A DNA stretch of 64,000 bases from Grammothele lineata (lineage: Eukaryota > Basidiomycota > Agaricomycetes > Polyporales > Polyporaceae), in the NCBI GenBank assembly GCA_002150815.3, contig NDFF03000038.1, positions 248,001 to 312,000 on the forward strand, in the 5' to 3' direction. The notes under the pieces are model-generated. The model did no database searches. It was not told where the DNA came from and saw nothing but the letters and a program-made list of their open reading frames with translations. How positions within the stretch are numbered: the first letter of the stretch is position 1; every line of letters starts with the position of its first letter. The position numbers and the translations under genes were made by a program. This document shows, one piece after another, positions 38,231 through 51,560 of this stretch.

Positions 38231-41200
38231 GGTGCGCTGCTGATTCGATGCAAGGGCGCGAGCTAGCAGGGAAGGAGAGGAAGAAGAGGCTCAAGAAGGC
38301 AAAAGGTGAAGGGAAACGTGCGAGGCAGGAAGAGGCTTGCAGGGGTACCGCGCGGTCCGCGCGTGTCCCTATATGTTATGTATGGATATTCGTGCGCAGC
38401 GCTCTCTCGGACCGCGGAGACGAAGCAGCCTCGAGCTTGAACGGAGAGTCTGGCGCTCTGAAGTTCCCAGAACAGGAAGCGCAAGTACTACTGATCGCGA
38501 CGAATCCGGGCCCGCGACGTCGATGCTCGGGGTACCGGAAGGTTTCGGGGGGGAGATGGTCCTGCGGCGCCGGCGGCAGCGGCAGGGCCTGAGACTTGAG
38601 ATCCGGATACGCGGATGACCGCAGGAGGGGAGGGCGAGGAGAGGTGGCTGGATGGCCGGCGGAGGCGTGTGTCCGGGCTAGGAGGTGGCGCTTTATTCGC
38701 CCGGTCTCCATTCTCTGTAATGCCCCCGCCGTACGCGTACGGTGCGTACGTCTGGAGAAGAAGCGGCGCTGGCGTAAGAGAATGATAAGCCCGAGACGTG
38801 CGTCAGGCTCGTGGGCACGTACCGGCGGGTGCTTCTGAGGGATCCGGTGCGCGCTGTACTGCGCGAGGTTGATGGTATGCCCGAGGAAAGGAGTGTATCC
38901 GTATGGTGATATTGCTGTACGAGGAAGCAAGAAGCAAGAAACGGACACTTCATCCCCGGAGAGACGATGACATGCGGGAGAACGTCCGAAATGTGACTCG
39001 ATACTGCAACTGATTGGACGTCAGATAAGTGCCAATTGGACGTACTGTAACGACAGGGGCGGGGAATATAGCCTCAGCTGTAAGAGATAATGACGTCCTC
39101 GTACGCACCAACACCGCGTGCGTTCGTATCCGAGAGCATAGAACTCTTAGATTTACAATACAATAAGCCACGCGCAGCGCAACCGAGCTCCGAGGAGAGC
39201 ACGCACCATTGCATCCACTACGTGCGATTGCGTCCACATTGCCTAAGAGCCAATCATCGTCTACGGGCCCAGCTATCCAGGGACAGGCCTGCCCGCAATA
39301 CGCATGCATACGGTACACATACCGGGACGCCGCGCCGCGCATGTAGAGCTCGAGCTCACGATCATGACGGGGGGCGCTGTCGCTGTCAGGTAAGAAGAGA
39401 GCTGCCGTGGAGACGCCGCGCCACGAAGGCTTCTCCGTCCCGATTTGGACGGAAAGGCGCTCGTCCGCCTGCCGTCGGGCGCGGGGGCGAGGAAAGGCTG
39501 ATATTGTAAACATGGGACAGGACTGGGATCATCATCTGGCAGGTGGGAGTTTGCGGTCGTTGATTGGCTCCAATGGAGAGGGGGAATGGAAGTTAGGAGC
39601 CCAGCTGGAGGCGGCGGAGGGCGGCGCTGTCATATCGTCGTCCAAATAGTCTCTATTGTGTTTGTTGCTCAGAGGACGGATCTCAATAGGGCATGGAGAA
39701 AGAGAAGGAGGCATACCGCGCATGTCTTCCTCTCTGAGTCCGGGGTGGGAGGGCCCGGTCGGGCACAGTTGAAAGGCATACACATACGGCTACCGCCCAA
39801 CGTCGGTCCGGATGGGGCGTTGCGAAGAATTGCATTATCGTCCAGGTGAGTACTCGCCGTTGAGGCGGGCGTATGCGCGTGCGACCATGGCTGTTCCTCA
39901 GCACCTCCCTCAGCACCCTCGAGCCTCCCACGGCTTCGCGCCTGCGAAGGGTGCACATTGGGAGAACATCACAATCAGTAGTAGTAGGAGAAGGCGCGAC
40001 TCACAGAGGCAGATGGGAGTTCGAGAAGCCCCGATCCAGCGCCGCGCATGAGGCCGCTTCGCGCGCGCGATCACGTTGTATGCCGGCGGTGACCGCGATC
40101 GCTTTAGGACTCCGGGCTGTCGTCGACGTTCGGCGTGATAAGTCTCGGTTTTCTGTGTATACACGGAGTGCATTGTCTGTAGACCACAGCAGGATATAGC
40201 CCAGCGTGCTTGGGGGTACCCGGACGTAGAAAGACTGTTCGCCTCTGTGAGCCAAGAACTCCCGTACGCTTCTCTGACCGTAGTCTTCCTCTTCTCCGGT
40301 GGCGCGCGTTCTGCGTGCGAGTGATCGCGCATCGCGGATACAGTCCGCCCAGAGCCAGAGTCCTCGGGGAGCGATGCACGCGCAGGAACGTGAGCTTGCG
40401 CAACGTCCGCGTTCTGTTCTCGCGCGCGAACCCCGGACCCGCACGCGAGCGGCCGCGGTTCGCGGGGAGAAGGCCTACGTCGCTATCACTATCACGGTCA
40501 TCTTCCTATGGAGGCGCAGCCCGAGAATCGACGTTGCATCCTCGGCCTGCGCCTATCCGACTGATCCGCGCCGCCGCCCCAGTCTGGTTCCCCATAAAAC
40601 AAGCAAAGACCGATGACGCGAGGGTGTTTTGGGCCGCGCTGGAAACGCCAAAGTTCACCGCGACACCCGCTGCGCACGGGAGTGGAGCGGCGACGGCTGC
40701 ACGGTCGCTCTTGATCAAAGGCTTGAGTAGATGGGCGGGCGATCGGGCGGGCGGGGAAGAGGCCTGGGAGGGATTGTTAGAGCGTGGGTAAGCGCGGAGA
40801 AGATCGCGAGGAGGACAGACCGGGCAGTGGACATACCATGCGTTATGAAAGGTATTCCAGATACTCTCGCGCAGCGCGTTGTGGAGTTGAATGTCAAACC
40901 ACGCCAGGTGATCAGTTGCCTGTAAGACAAAACCATCGTCGCAGACTTCAGAAACCGAAACGTTGGATCCTGCCAGCGATGTATCAGATACGAGCTCGTC
41001 GCACTGTGAGGCAGAAGTGAGGGGAGCATTTACCAATGTCTATCAGACTCTATCTTGTGATGGGCCCAACGACTGTCAAGGTACCAACGTGAGCACTGTA
41101 TGTCAGAGAGGGAAAGATATCAGGAAATACTATTAAGGATGCAGGAGCACGTCCTGGTTCTCTTCAAGAGTAGCTACATTGGCAGGAAGTTGTTCGATAT

Positions 41201-43301
41201 GGAGAACGTGCACCGTCCTAGCAAATACTCCATCTTCCACGCGGTACGCGCATGTCTGATACCTCGCCCACAAAAGGTGCGGACGCGATAGAGCAAAGTT
41301 CAGTCAACGAGGCATACGCAGATGAACAGCCTCCTACAGCAAGGGGCTTCCATCTACGCCCCGAGAAGCTCGCACACCTCCTTGGACCCCGGACGTGGCG
41401 TAAGACGCCTTGGACGCGGTCAGCAAAGGGGGTGGCGACGCGGCGGAGACGAAGCGAGACGGGTTTCGACGGGAGGATCGGGGGACGAGGAAGGCGGCGG
41501 GCGGGAACGGGATGCGGCGTGCTCGAAGTCGCTTCTCTCATCGTTGGTCGAGCAAGTTCGGGTTACGACACGTGCAACAGAACTGTTGGTCGTAACATTT
41601 GCGCGCGGGACCGAGGACGGCGGGACCGGGGCGCGTGGGCGTGGAGGAGGAAGGGGATCGGACGGAGGGGTGACCGTGGGTGACGCGCGTCGCAACTGGG
41701 AGAGTTCCGTCGCAGGTTTGCGGATCGTCGAAGGGAAGGATACGCACCGTGATATGAGAGATATTTCGTCGGGAGCATTGACAACTTCCTCACTATGATC
41801 TCCGGGCCGAGGAGGGGCGTCGGCGAAGGCCCCTGACGTGTTGGGAGGTCGAGGATCCGGATAGTGTCCGGGAAATGTTCAGGGTGTGGTTTAAATGCAC
41901 TTGAAGAACATGTAATGCGGCGAAAAAAGGATGCATTGACAAAACTCTATGAGAAAGGGAGCCTGGCGACGAGCATCTACTATCAGATCAATCTTGAAGA
42001 CACTGTGTCTCAAATGAAAATAAGTGATACACTCACCATATGTACAGAACTTGGCGGTGTATGCCGTCCATCAGGCTACGAAACCGTATTTGCTCTCAAA
42101 CAAAAGGATAACGATGCCAGCGAAATAGTGGAAGAGGGAGGTGAGCAACGGCAAGTACCGGTCAATTCGGGAACCCTGAAACTGCCGGGCCCACGTGATG
42201 TTTAGATGGGGTTAGGGTTCGACGCCCGTAATCAGAAAGTTCACCAATCTCTACGAAGTGTTTTTGCTCCTTCCTATCATCCACCTGCTTGTCCACTGTT
42301 CATCCCTATAATCAGAAAGTCTGTCTCTGTATCTCGATGGAAATGCGCATGGCTCGGTCACAGTGGACATGGATCTATCCATCGGCCGTCCCGGAGGTTT
42401 TGTTTGCATCGCCGAGTCTTGACTGATGAGACTTGTTGGACACGCTCATGTCGCACGGCCGATAGTACTCGCTCGAAGGTGTTCTCAGTGACTCTCTTGC
42501 AGTCACTTTATGACCTTCTGAAGACCGTAAGTATCGAAGAAGATCAAATATCGTACCACACTCGACATCGAAGGACCGTCATGGGCGCGAGAACTCGCGG
42601 TCATGCGCGCCGCGGTGGAGAGTCGCGACTCGCATCTGCCAAACGTCGGAAAGGTGGACGTGGTGAGAGACCCCCGGCCGCTTTCCTGCACGGTGTGCGC
42701 CGTGCGGTCACTCGACCGCTTCTAATGCAGACCCCGGGCTCGGGATCCCGTTCGACGCCCGACACTCTGCACCCGCCCGCCATGGCTGTCGAGCGCAGTG
42801 ACGTCTCTTCCAGCGCCGCCCCGGTCTCGCGTCCAGCCAGCCGACATCGACATCTCGACATCAGCTCTAGCGCGGAAAGCTCTTCCCCGCCCTTCTGGTG
42901 TCACTCTGCAAAAGGGGTGGCGTGCCCGGAGGACACACCGGTGGCCTTCTCGTGCGTCCGAGCGCCTGGGGTGGACGGGGCGTATCCGTGAGACGTACCT
43001 AAATCGGGGACACAAGGGCGGGTTCGGTAACGTACAGCCCCAGCCCTACCCTCAGTACGGCTCAGAAGAGGCTCGCGAAGGACCACACGCGCGTCGCGGC
43101 CTCAAAGCTCTGATCGTGCGTCTCTTCGAATCTCCTCTGGTCCCCCTTCCCTCTTCCCTGCTTCTTCCGACCCGCGCTCTTTACCCCGGATCGTTGAGGC
43201 GAGATAGTTCTGGCCACCTACTCTCCCCGACCGACACGGTCCCCATACTTCACCGCCTGGACGCACCCGCGGGACCGCCGCCCGAAGACCAACTAGCCAG
43301 A
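38231..43301. other. 5-kb gene-poor stretch between divergent genes
   Basis: The largest gap in the window, between the divergent DHA2 transporter (leftward) and DUF6534 gene (rightward). Many overlapping frames exist because it is GC-rich in parts: a 190-codon minus frame at 38948-38376, a 176-codon minus frame at 41036-40506, a 261-codon plus frame at 42206-42991. None has a family motif or a convincing exon chain. 41840-42230 is visibly more AT-rich than its flanks. It may hold a long non-coding transcript or a decayed element. Confidence 0.4.
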
Positions 43302-45634
43302 ATGGGCTCGGACTTGAATGTCACCGTCGGCGCGCTCCTCCTCGGGGTGCTTATCACCGCAGTGTGCGTCTCCTCATCATTGCTCGAGCTTGCGGTTCAC
43401 AGCTAATTTTGACTTCGTTCCGCCTCGCGCGCGTGTGTGTGCAGTGGGTTTGGTATCACGACCATGCAGACGTATCTGTACTTTAGCCGTTTCCCCAAGG
43501 ACCCGCGGGTGACGCGTTCGACGGTGGGTCGCCTCCGTATCCTCATAAAGAAGGATCGGCTACTAAATAAGCGTTCAACTGCAGGTGTGGTCGCTGTTGT
43601 ACGTCAACACGGGCTCATACAAATACGGGATCCGTTCTTAATGCATTGTCCGCCCCCGCAGGATTCTGGATACGGCCCATGTGACTCTCAGCTGGCATAT
43701 GATCTACTACTACCTCATCCTCAACTTCGACAACCGGCCGGCGTTGGACGATTCTGTATGGTGCGTGCTGCCCCTCCCACTTCTGCCCGCCATACCCGCT
43801 CAAACCCGATGTATGATTTGCATGTGCAGGAGTTTCGACGTACGTTCTTTTCCTTGCCGTTTCGTGCCGTGTCCAGACCATTCATCTGACCCTGTATGAT
43901 TTGCGTGCCATTGCAGATCACGATCGTCATCACGGTGAGCTTCCATTGCTCCTAACCTTCTTCATATAGCACGGGCTAACGATGTCTTGAAAGGCAATCA
44001 TAACGGTCGTGGTGCACTGCTTCTACGCAAGAAGGGTATTCATCAGTACGTCCTTCCCCGCATGCTGTCTGGGAGGAGCACTGATATTTTCTTCTAGTCG
44101 GTGGAGGAAATTGGTTCCTCGTCGCCTTCATCGTCAGTGACGTTTCCACAGGCGCTCTACCCTCCTGCTTACCCCGACCCAACAGCTCGCCTTATCCGTC
44201 ATCCGCCTAGTCTTCGGATGTAGTGCGTTATCCGTTCCTCTCCGCCTTCACCGCCTTTCTTAACTCCTAACTTTGACTCTGTACAGTCGTCACCGTGAGG
44301 ATGTACGGGAACCTGCACCACATTTAACTTAACTTGCTACCTTACTAGAGTTCCCCATAGATTCCAGCTGAAGAACCTACAGCTTCTGCCGCAGAAGATC
44401 AGCGCGCTTGTCGGGACGGGGCTAGGTGCGGGCACGCTGGCGGACTGTATCATCACGGGAGCGCTGGTGTATTTCCTCCGGAGGCATAAGTCTGGGTTTA
44501 ACCAGTAAGTCAACGTCTGCTATTTCGTAACTTCCAGGCGACTGACGACGTGCCTGCAGACGGTACGTCTCCGCCGCGTCTCAGGAACTACGCAGACTCT
44601 CACTACGCATCTCACGACGTGCAAAGACTGGATAGCGTGCTCGACAAGATCACGTACTGGACCGTCAACAACGGCATGCTCACGAGCCTCGTGGGGATCA
44701 TCGTCATCGTCACGTTCAGTGCCATGCCGGACAACATGATCTTTCTCTCTGTGCATCTTCTGCTCAGCAAGCGTACGTCCTACACCTGCTCTCCTCATAG
44801 GACCTGACGCGCTAACGCATGCACCTTACCTGCAGTGTATGCCAACTCCCTGCTCGCGACGTAAGTCTTTTGTTCTCACCCTTCGTAATGAGTTTTAACG
44901 CGCCTCTGGGTCCTCCTCCTCCTGACTCAGGCTCAACTTCCGCCAATCGCACCGCGGACGCGGGCTCGATACGGACGACGTCTCGATCCCCATGCGCAGC
45001 GTGCGCGCGACATCTCAACTGCACTTCAGCGATGGCAAGGACTCGCAGGTGCGCCGTATTCTCAATCCCTCTCGCCTCGCCCTCGCCTCTCGCCTCTCAG
45101 GCTCGCTCGGCGGGCGGGCGGGTTTAACCTCCGCGACCAATTACGCGCTGACTGATGGCCTTTCTGTCTTCACGCGCATTTCTATGTTATGTCCGGCACT
45201 GCCACTTTCTTGTCTATCGGCACCCCGCGATCTCGACATACCCGCGCATACCGCCATCAACACGTCGGTACCTGCTCGCCTTTGCCTCGGACCGGCCCGT
45301 CTACCCGGCCCGTCCTCTCCGCCTGGCCCGCGACGCCACCACTCGGACGCGCGCACCGAGCAGGTCGTCACAGGGAGGAGCGGGCCCGTTGTGCACATCG
45401 TCACGAGCACGAGTACAACGACGGACGGAGACTATTCACCCAAGGTGCGTCTCCGCGTGGGGCTATGAGTACCCATACTGAGCGGGCGGATACTGACGAC
45501 TCGGACGATGAATATCCGGACGTCTGCAGGCCCAGAACGTGCTCGAGCATCCCGATTACGATTTTGAGGCGAACCAGATCTCGCTTCGCGCGGACGAAGA
45601 GGGGTTGTCGGACTCTGGAGCGCTCGCGGTGTGA
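43302..45634 (+). CDS. DUF6534-type membrane protein, many short exons
   Basis: Starts MGSDLNVTVGALLLGVLITAV, then GFGITTMQTYLYFSRFPKDP (joined across an intron ending near 43442). Further blocks are LDTAHVTLSWHMIYYYLI, ITIVITAIITVVVHCFYARRVF, ISALVGTGLGAGTLADCIITGALVYFLRRHKSGF, and the DUF6534 core RLDSVLDKITYWTVNNGMLTSLVGIIVIV with LYANSLLATLNFRQS. The C-terminal tail is Asp/Ser-rich and ends at 45634 (GLSDSGALAV, TGA). Around ten exons, several very short. DUF6534 proteins are seven-helix membrane proteins of unknown function found mainly in Agaricomycetes. I am sure of the family, less sure of every splice site. Confidence 0.8.
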
Positions 45635-46503
45635 GCTTGCATTTGGGCTCGGGCGTGCTGCGCTGTGTACCACCACGGTCCGCCGCCGCCGCCGCCGTCG
45701 CCGCCATGTGTGCCGTCGACGATCGTGTTGTTGCTTTATGTACCGAGATTGTAGTTTTTCCTGCTGTATTTGGTCTTTGGGGGCCGTCTGTGATACCACA
45801 TGTGCATGTGCTTTCGTGCGATCTGTGTCATCCGGTGTGGCTTGAAGTTTGAGGTCTGTTGTTCCGCCACTGCTACCACACGAGAGACGTTGTCTCGGTG
45901 AACAGCTTCAACTGCCACTCAGGATAGATATATCAAAAACCCAGACCGTGCGGAGGTAGAGTCCACCAGGGACAAATATTGTCATCTCCTTGCTAGCACA
46001 CCGGCCGAACCCACGGTACCTACTATTGGACGTTGAGCGTTCCACAGCATCGCTCCAATAATCCGCACATCTTCATCCTTTCATCACCTCCGACTTGCGC
46101 GTAGGTTTCACCAGCGACATGCTCTCGACTGTGGTTGGGGGACAGGTCATGAGATAATCTCAAGCTAACATCGTGGGAGTAGAAGTCTGCGCCTCCCGAA
46201 TGTATATCATGCGAACGAGGGCGATGATTGATATGAACCACAAAGCGCGTGGACACGTCCACAATGCAGATGTTGTAGATATCCTGCGGATGCAAAGTGT
46301 ACGTACTTCTTAAACCGCCACGCCTGTCAGCGCTCTCGTCACCCCATACCAACATGACACGGTTTGCCATAGGAACACATACACGATTCATTTGAACTTG
46401 AAAGATAGCGCTGTATTACTCCCGTGCATACAATAGTTATCTCAACACTGCCACGTGAGGGCCCGCAGAAACTACCAGAAGTAGACTCGCATATCCAAAG
46501 CAA
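45635..46503. other. spacer with a short CCG repeat
   Basis: Between two convergent 3' ends. A (CCG)n-type microsatellite lies at about 45680-45705. A 122-codon minus frame (46391-46023) has no recognisable motif and I do not call it. Confidence 0.5.
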
Positions 46504-48841
46504 TCAGATCGTGTACCTGTACGTCGTGTAAGTCGGGAGAGACCCAATCCGAATACAGCAGAAGATGTACCTATACAAAGGGGAGGCGTCGCCCATATCC
46601 GTGTATTGCTCCTTCATGTCGGATGTAATCCCCTCGAGAGTGCAGCGCTCGATTTTCTTCTTGTTCTTGTGCGAGAACGACAACATCGCGATGCAGGAGA
46701 GAAAGATTCTGCATATTGTGCGACATCAGCGCACCTGCACAACTATTGTCTGTAAAACTAGATCACTCACGCACAACAAAGGCATGCGATAGTCGTCGCG
46801 TGCCCTGGGTGATACCGTGGGCTATCCTGAGCACGGTATATGAACGACGAGGCGATTCTGCGAGTATATTCTCAGCGCCGACCAAGTATGCTGCGAATAG
46901 CGGTAGGACTCACCCGCCTAAATTGCCGATACCGATGGCCATCGCGATCCCGACCGCGCGTTTGACCTCGCCGCCCATATTCCCGCCCGTCCACGCGAGC
47001 GCACACGGGACGTTCGAGAATATTCCGCATGCAGCGACGATAGTGCATGCATATCCAGCACCGGGCGTGGATGTACCGTAAAGGACTGCGTATCCAGCCA
47101 GCCCAACACATGCGCCCGCTATAATGAACGGCCCGCGCGCTCCTACACGATCAGAGAGCACTCCGGAGAGGATAGTGAAGAAAAATGCTGCAAGGTTGGG
47201 TGGGACGGAGAGGAGCTGTGCTTTGGAGCTTGAGAAGCCGAGTCCGGCGATGATTGTAGGGAGAAAGAGCGAGAAGGAGAACGTGGGAATAACGATGCTG
47301 CGGGAGTATCAGTGAGCAATCACAGCATACTCGGAATCTCATGCGGACGTACAAGAGGTTAATGGAAATGAAGAGGTAGGTGTGAGGGTCGCGAAGAGCT
47401 TGCCAGAGGAATTTCCGCTGGAAACTATTTGACAGGCCTGTATTATCGTGGTTAATGGTTTGGAGCAAACACTGGCGCTCTTCCCGTGTAAGAAATGTAG
47501 CTGTCTCCGGGACCTATACACACGATATGTTCAGCACAATCAGCATGAGGTGGCCGTGTACTCACGTCATACATGCAGAAACGCGCAAGAACGGCCACTA
47601 CCACTGTGACTTAGAGAGTAATGTGAACGGTATGAAAAGTCATAATATAGTGCCACTCACCCAAGCCTTCAAGGAGAAACTAGCATGCTTCGGGTCAGCA
47701 ATGCGTGACACAGGGACTCAATGGGATGCTTACGATCTAAGACCATCCGTGAAGTCCGCCGATGCTAGAGGAGCGCATGTGATTCACTTGATTGGAACGG
47801 TTCAAGTTGGAAAGGCGTACCCGTCCATTTTCTCTATGCCGAATGCGAGCAAGCCTCCGAACGCGCCGGCAACAGTTGCAGCAGAGAAGAAGATGCCAAT
47901 TCGTCGCGCTTGCGCTGCGCGAGGATACCACATACAGAGGTAGAACGTTACTCCGGGGAACAAGCCGGCCTTCACTGTGACGTCATAGCTTTCCAAACAA
48001 CATGATGCGAAAAGCGACCTACTTCCGTGACGCCGAGAAACACTCGTGCGCTGGAGCGAAATGCTGAGTTAGCACACTCCTATGGGGGGAGAAAGTAACG
48101 ACGTACACCATGAGTCCAGCGAAGCTCTTAACGAAACTCATGGAGACCACGACAATACCCCACGAGATCATAATCATAGGGACTGGTGATTCGCATGTCA
48201 ACGCAATCGCTCAGACACGTTTATTAGTTCCTTACTCCATAGTGACGCCTTGAAGTGCCGCAAAGCCAAATTCCTGTGGAAATGATGAAGTTAGATTATA
48301 GGGTTATGTCTGAGAAGCTACACCGAAACGGACGAGGGTACTTCGAAGATGCAATAGGGGATCTGCAGATGTAGGTCACAATCAGTTCGTTGAACATATT
48401 TGCGCCAAAAATGAACTCACAAAGAATATCGCGGTGCAGAGATTGTATTGTAAACCCGTAAGGTGAAGGTCTGATTCCAACCCGGCCACCCTGGCGTTTC
48501 CTGTTCATGACAACGCTCGGTTGCATTCGAGTTTATTCGAATGAAGTACATAGCAACTCACCGATGTTCGCTCGATCTCTGATGGACAGATAACTATTAA
48601 TTCACTGTTCAACGGAGTAGAGACTTTGTACTCACAAGAAGGACAGGAGATATAGCAGAGAGACGAAAGGTAGAAGCCGTAGATCGAGCTTCCGCAATGC
48701 TCGCTGCAAGTTGACATTGGCCTTCGAGAAATCTGAGCCACGGCCTAGTTCCACCACGGGCGACCTCTCATCCTGGACCTGCTCCTTCTGAACACTCTCT
48801 GTGGTCGTTTGAGTGTTTCCTAGGGCCTTGGGTTGACTCAT
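46504..48841 (-). CDS. DAL5-like MFS transporter (anion:cation symporter), copy A
   Basis: Multi-exon MFS transporter of the fungal anion:cation symporter family (allantoate, nicotinate and related transporters). It starts at 48841 with a charged leader, then LRKLDLRLLPFVSLLYLLSFL, typical of helix 1 in this family. Later: FGFAALQGVTM, ARVFLGVTEAGLFPGVTFYLCMWYPR (the family-defining segment), AFGGLLAFGIEKMDG, LHGWSWIFCLEG, and ALAWTGGNMGGEVKRAVGIAMAIGIGNLGG. The protein ends MGDASPLYRYTI, where the final YTI is carried on a 13-nt last exon (46516-46504) after a 54-nt intron. Substrate not predictable; a carboxylate or amide-type anion is likely. Confidence 0.8.
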
Positions 48842-49247
48842 GGCAGAGATCTGAGAGTGACTGGTAGCGGGGGTGGTAAAAGTCTACCTGATGGGAGAAA
48901 GGAAGCGGAGACAGGTTTTACATAGTTGGCATATCGGACGCCCGAACGCTTCCCTAGGTCACGCTTCGGGAGCTGAAACTATATCTTGCGGCCAAGCTCC
49001 AGTTGCTGCCTGGAGGCATAGTCAGAAGAGGATGCTCAGTATTCCCGTAGCCATAACGACGCTTGTAGCAGTGGCGGACTAGAACATTAAATTGGACACG
49101 GCGGCCACTGCTTCATGATCAACATGTCTGCCGGCGAAGAGGTGCCACGCCTTCCATGACCCTGGAAGTGCGCAGAATCCTTGGCGGAAACCAAACCATA
49201 ATCATTCTCGATAACGCAACAGAACAGAGGTCATGTTACTGGGACGT
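48842..49247. promoter_or_regulatory. spacer between tandem MFS genes
   Basis: About 400 bp holding the copy A promoter and the copy B 3' end. No specific site recognised. Confidence 0.45.
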
Positions 49248-51560
49248 TCAAATCGTATACCTAGATATTACGAACGTCAACGGATGCTCGTTCTGATAAC
49301 AATGACATCTGAATCCGTACCGGTACAGAGGTGATGCGTCGCCCATATCCGAGTACTGGTCTTCCATATCTGGCGTAATCTTCTCTCGAGCGCATCGCTC
49401 AGCTTTCTTTCGGTTCTGATAGGAGAAAGACAACATCGCAACACAGCACAGCACGATTCTACAGACGACAGAACGTCAGCCCGCGTAATATATCCGAATG
49501 CGCGAAGCCATATAACCACTCACGCAACACAAAGGCATGAGATATCGGTAGCGTGTCCTGGATGATACCTAGGGCTGTCTTGAGGGCGGTAAATGAACGA
49601 AGAAGCGATCCTGCGGGTATAAGCTCAGTATGGTCTCGACGTGTCGGCGATAACGAGCATGCCACAGGACTCACCCGCCAAGGTTGCCCACACCAATGAC
49701 CATAGCGATTACGACCGCACGCTTGACCTCGCCGCCCATGTTACCGCCCGTCCAGGCGAGAACGCATGCGATACTCGGGAAAAGCCCACAAGCGGCGACT
49801 AGGGTGCCAGCGTAGCCTGCGCCCGGTGTCGACGTTGCGAAAAGAATAGTATAACCAGCGAGTGCGGTAGACGCCCCTGCAACGATAAAGGGTCCGCGCG
49901 CGCGAAAGCGGTCGGAGAATATCCCAGAAAGGACTGCGAAGACGCTTCCGATCACGTTGGGAGGAACGGAGAGGAGCTGTGCGTTAGAGGCGGAGAAGCC
50001 GAGACCAGCGATGATTGTTGGTAAGAAGAGCGCAAATGCGTAGGCTGGAATGAGAACGCTGAGAAAAAGGTAAGTCCGATATGATGGCCCTAGATGGAGA
50101 GTAAGTGGACGTACAAAAGGTAGACACCGATCATGAGATAAGCGTGCGGGTCACGGAGAGCCTGCCAGAGGAACTCCCAGCGGAAGCTCTTGGTGAGACC
50201 CTTGTTATCGTTCTTGATGGTCTGTATCAGCCACTCGCGCTCGTCCTCGGTGAGGAAGGAAGCCGTCTCCGGGGTCTGTAGGCGGGTCAACGGTTAGCCG
50301 AGAGTAGAAAATGCATTGTCCACGCCACATACATCATACATGCAAAAGTATGCGACGATCGCTACCACGGCGGTCACTGTGTCGAACATATCAACGCATG
50401 CAAAGCTTCGAAAGAAAGTAGCGTGAACATACGGAGCCCTTCCAGGATAAACTGAATTGAGGCACGTTAGCGAGGTGCGAGATCATGAGGAGGATAGTTT
50501 TCTTACAATCCACGACCATCCGTGTAGTCCACCGATTCTAGAGTCGTGCGTGAGATGGGATTATCCCCGAAGTGAGAGAAATCACTTACCCTTCCATCTT
50601 CTCGATGCCAAACGCAAGTAGACCTCCGAACGCCCCAGCAGCAGTCGCAGCAGACAGGAATATGCCCATCCTCTGAGCCTGCGCTGTGCGCGGATACCAC
50701 ATGCACAGATAAAACGTCACTCCAGGAAACAATCCTGCCTTCAAAGGTACGTCAATATTCATAGACGTCGTATAGTATATAATACAACGCGTACCTCTGT
50801 CATTCCAAGGAACACTCGGGCGCTGACAACTGCAATCAGCGAATGCTGATGGCAGCACGAGCAAAGACGTACGTTAGAAGTCCACCGAAACTCTTCACAA
50901 AACCCATTGAGAGCATGACAATACCCCATAGGAGCATGATCAAGGGGACTGTATAAGTATAGGTTAGAATCGCGGTTACAGCACGACGGATGAGGTTCTT
51001 ACTCCATCTTGATGCTTTGAAATACCGCAGCGCTAAGTTCCTGCGTGCATCATTAGCCTATGATGCGTTGCAGAGAATGACCTTGAAACGTACGAAGGAA
51101 CCTCAAAAAAGCAGTATGGAATCTGTGGCCACAGGCGGAGTTAAATACGACCAATTCAGAAGCAGATGCACTTACGAAGAACACAGCAGCGCACAGATTG
51201 TACTGGAGCCCTGTGAGGTGAAGATCTGCAGCTAAGCCAGCTACCTTTGCATTCCCTAGAAGTACAACTCGTTATCAAATTTCCGTTCTTATAATGAGAG
51301 GAGGGTAAAGCACCGATGTTCGTTCGGTCCCTAGGCCCCGAATTGATCAGGATCGGGAGCGGGGAGTCACTGCGCAGGTTCACTCACAAGAAAGACAGAA
51401 GGTACAAAAGAGATACGAAGGGCAAAAGCCTCAGATCTAGCTTGCGCAAGACCTGACGGCGATCGACTTGAACCTTGGTCAGCTCTGAATCGTAAGGCAG
51501 CGCCGCTGTGGGCGATGCTCCCGTCGGCGACTGCTTCTCGTCAACGCTCGTTGAAGACAT
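49248..51560 (-). CDS. DAL5-like MFS transporter, copy B
   Basis: Tandem paralog of copy A, same orientation. Start chosen at 51560 (MSSTSVDEKQSPTG) by analogy with copy A; an in-frame Met at 51656 is possible. Same family blocks: VLRKLDLRLLPFVSLLYLLSFL, AGLFPGVTFYLCMWYPRTAQAQRMGIF, AFGGLLAFGIEKMEG, VPxETASFLTEDEREWLIQTI, LRDPHAYLMIGVYLLY, and VLAWTGGNMGGEVKRAVVIAMVIGVGNLGG. It ends MGDASPLYRYTI with the last three residues on a 13-nt exon (49260-49248), like copy A, so the gene structure predates the duplication. It is divergent from LEU4 across a 1.7-kb spacer. Confidence 0.8.

Noticed and set aside
38376..38948. 190-codon minus-strand frame in the 5-kb gap
   Set aside because: Low-complexity Arg/Pro/Ser content, no motif, and overlapping frames of similar length on other phases.
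42206..42240. tRNA-like GGTTCGACGCC at 42215-42230
   Set aside because: No matching acceptor, D or anticodon arm around it; no tRNA gene could be supported anywhere in the window.
42206..42991. 261-codon plus-strand frame upstream of the DUF6534 gene
   Set aside because: No family resemblance, composition like chance GC-rich frames; no exon chain or clear start context.
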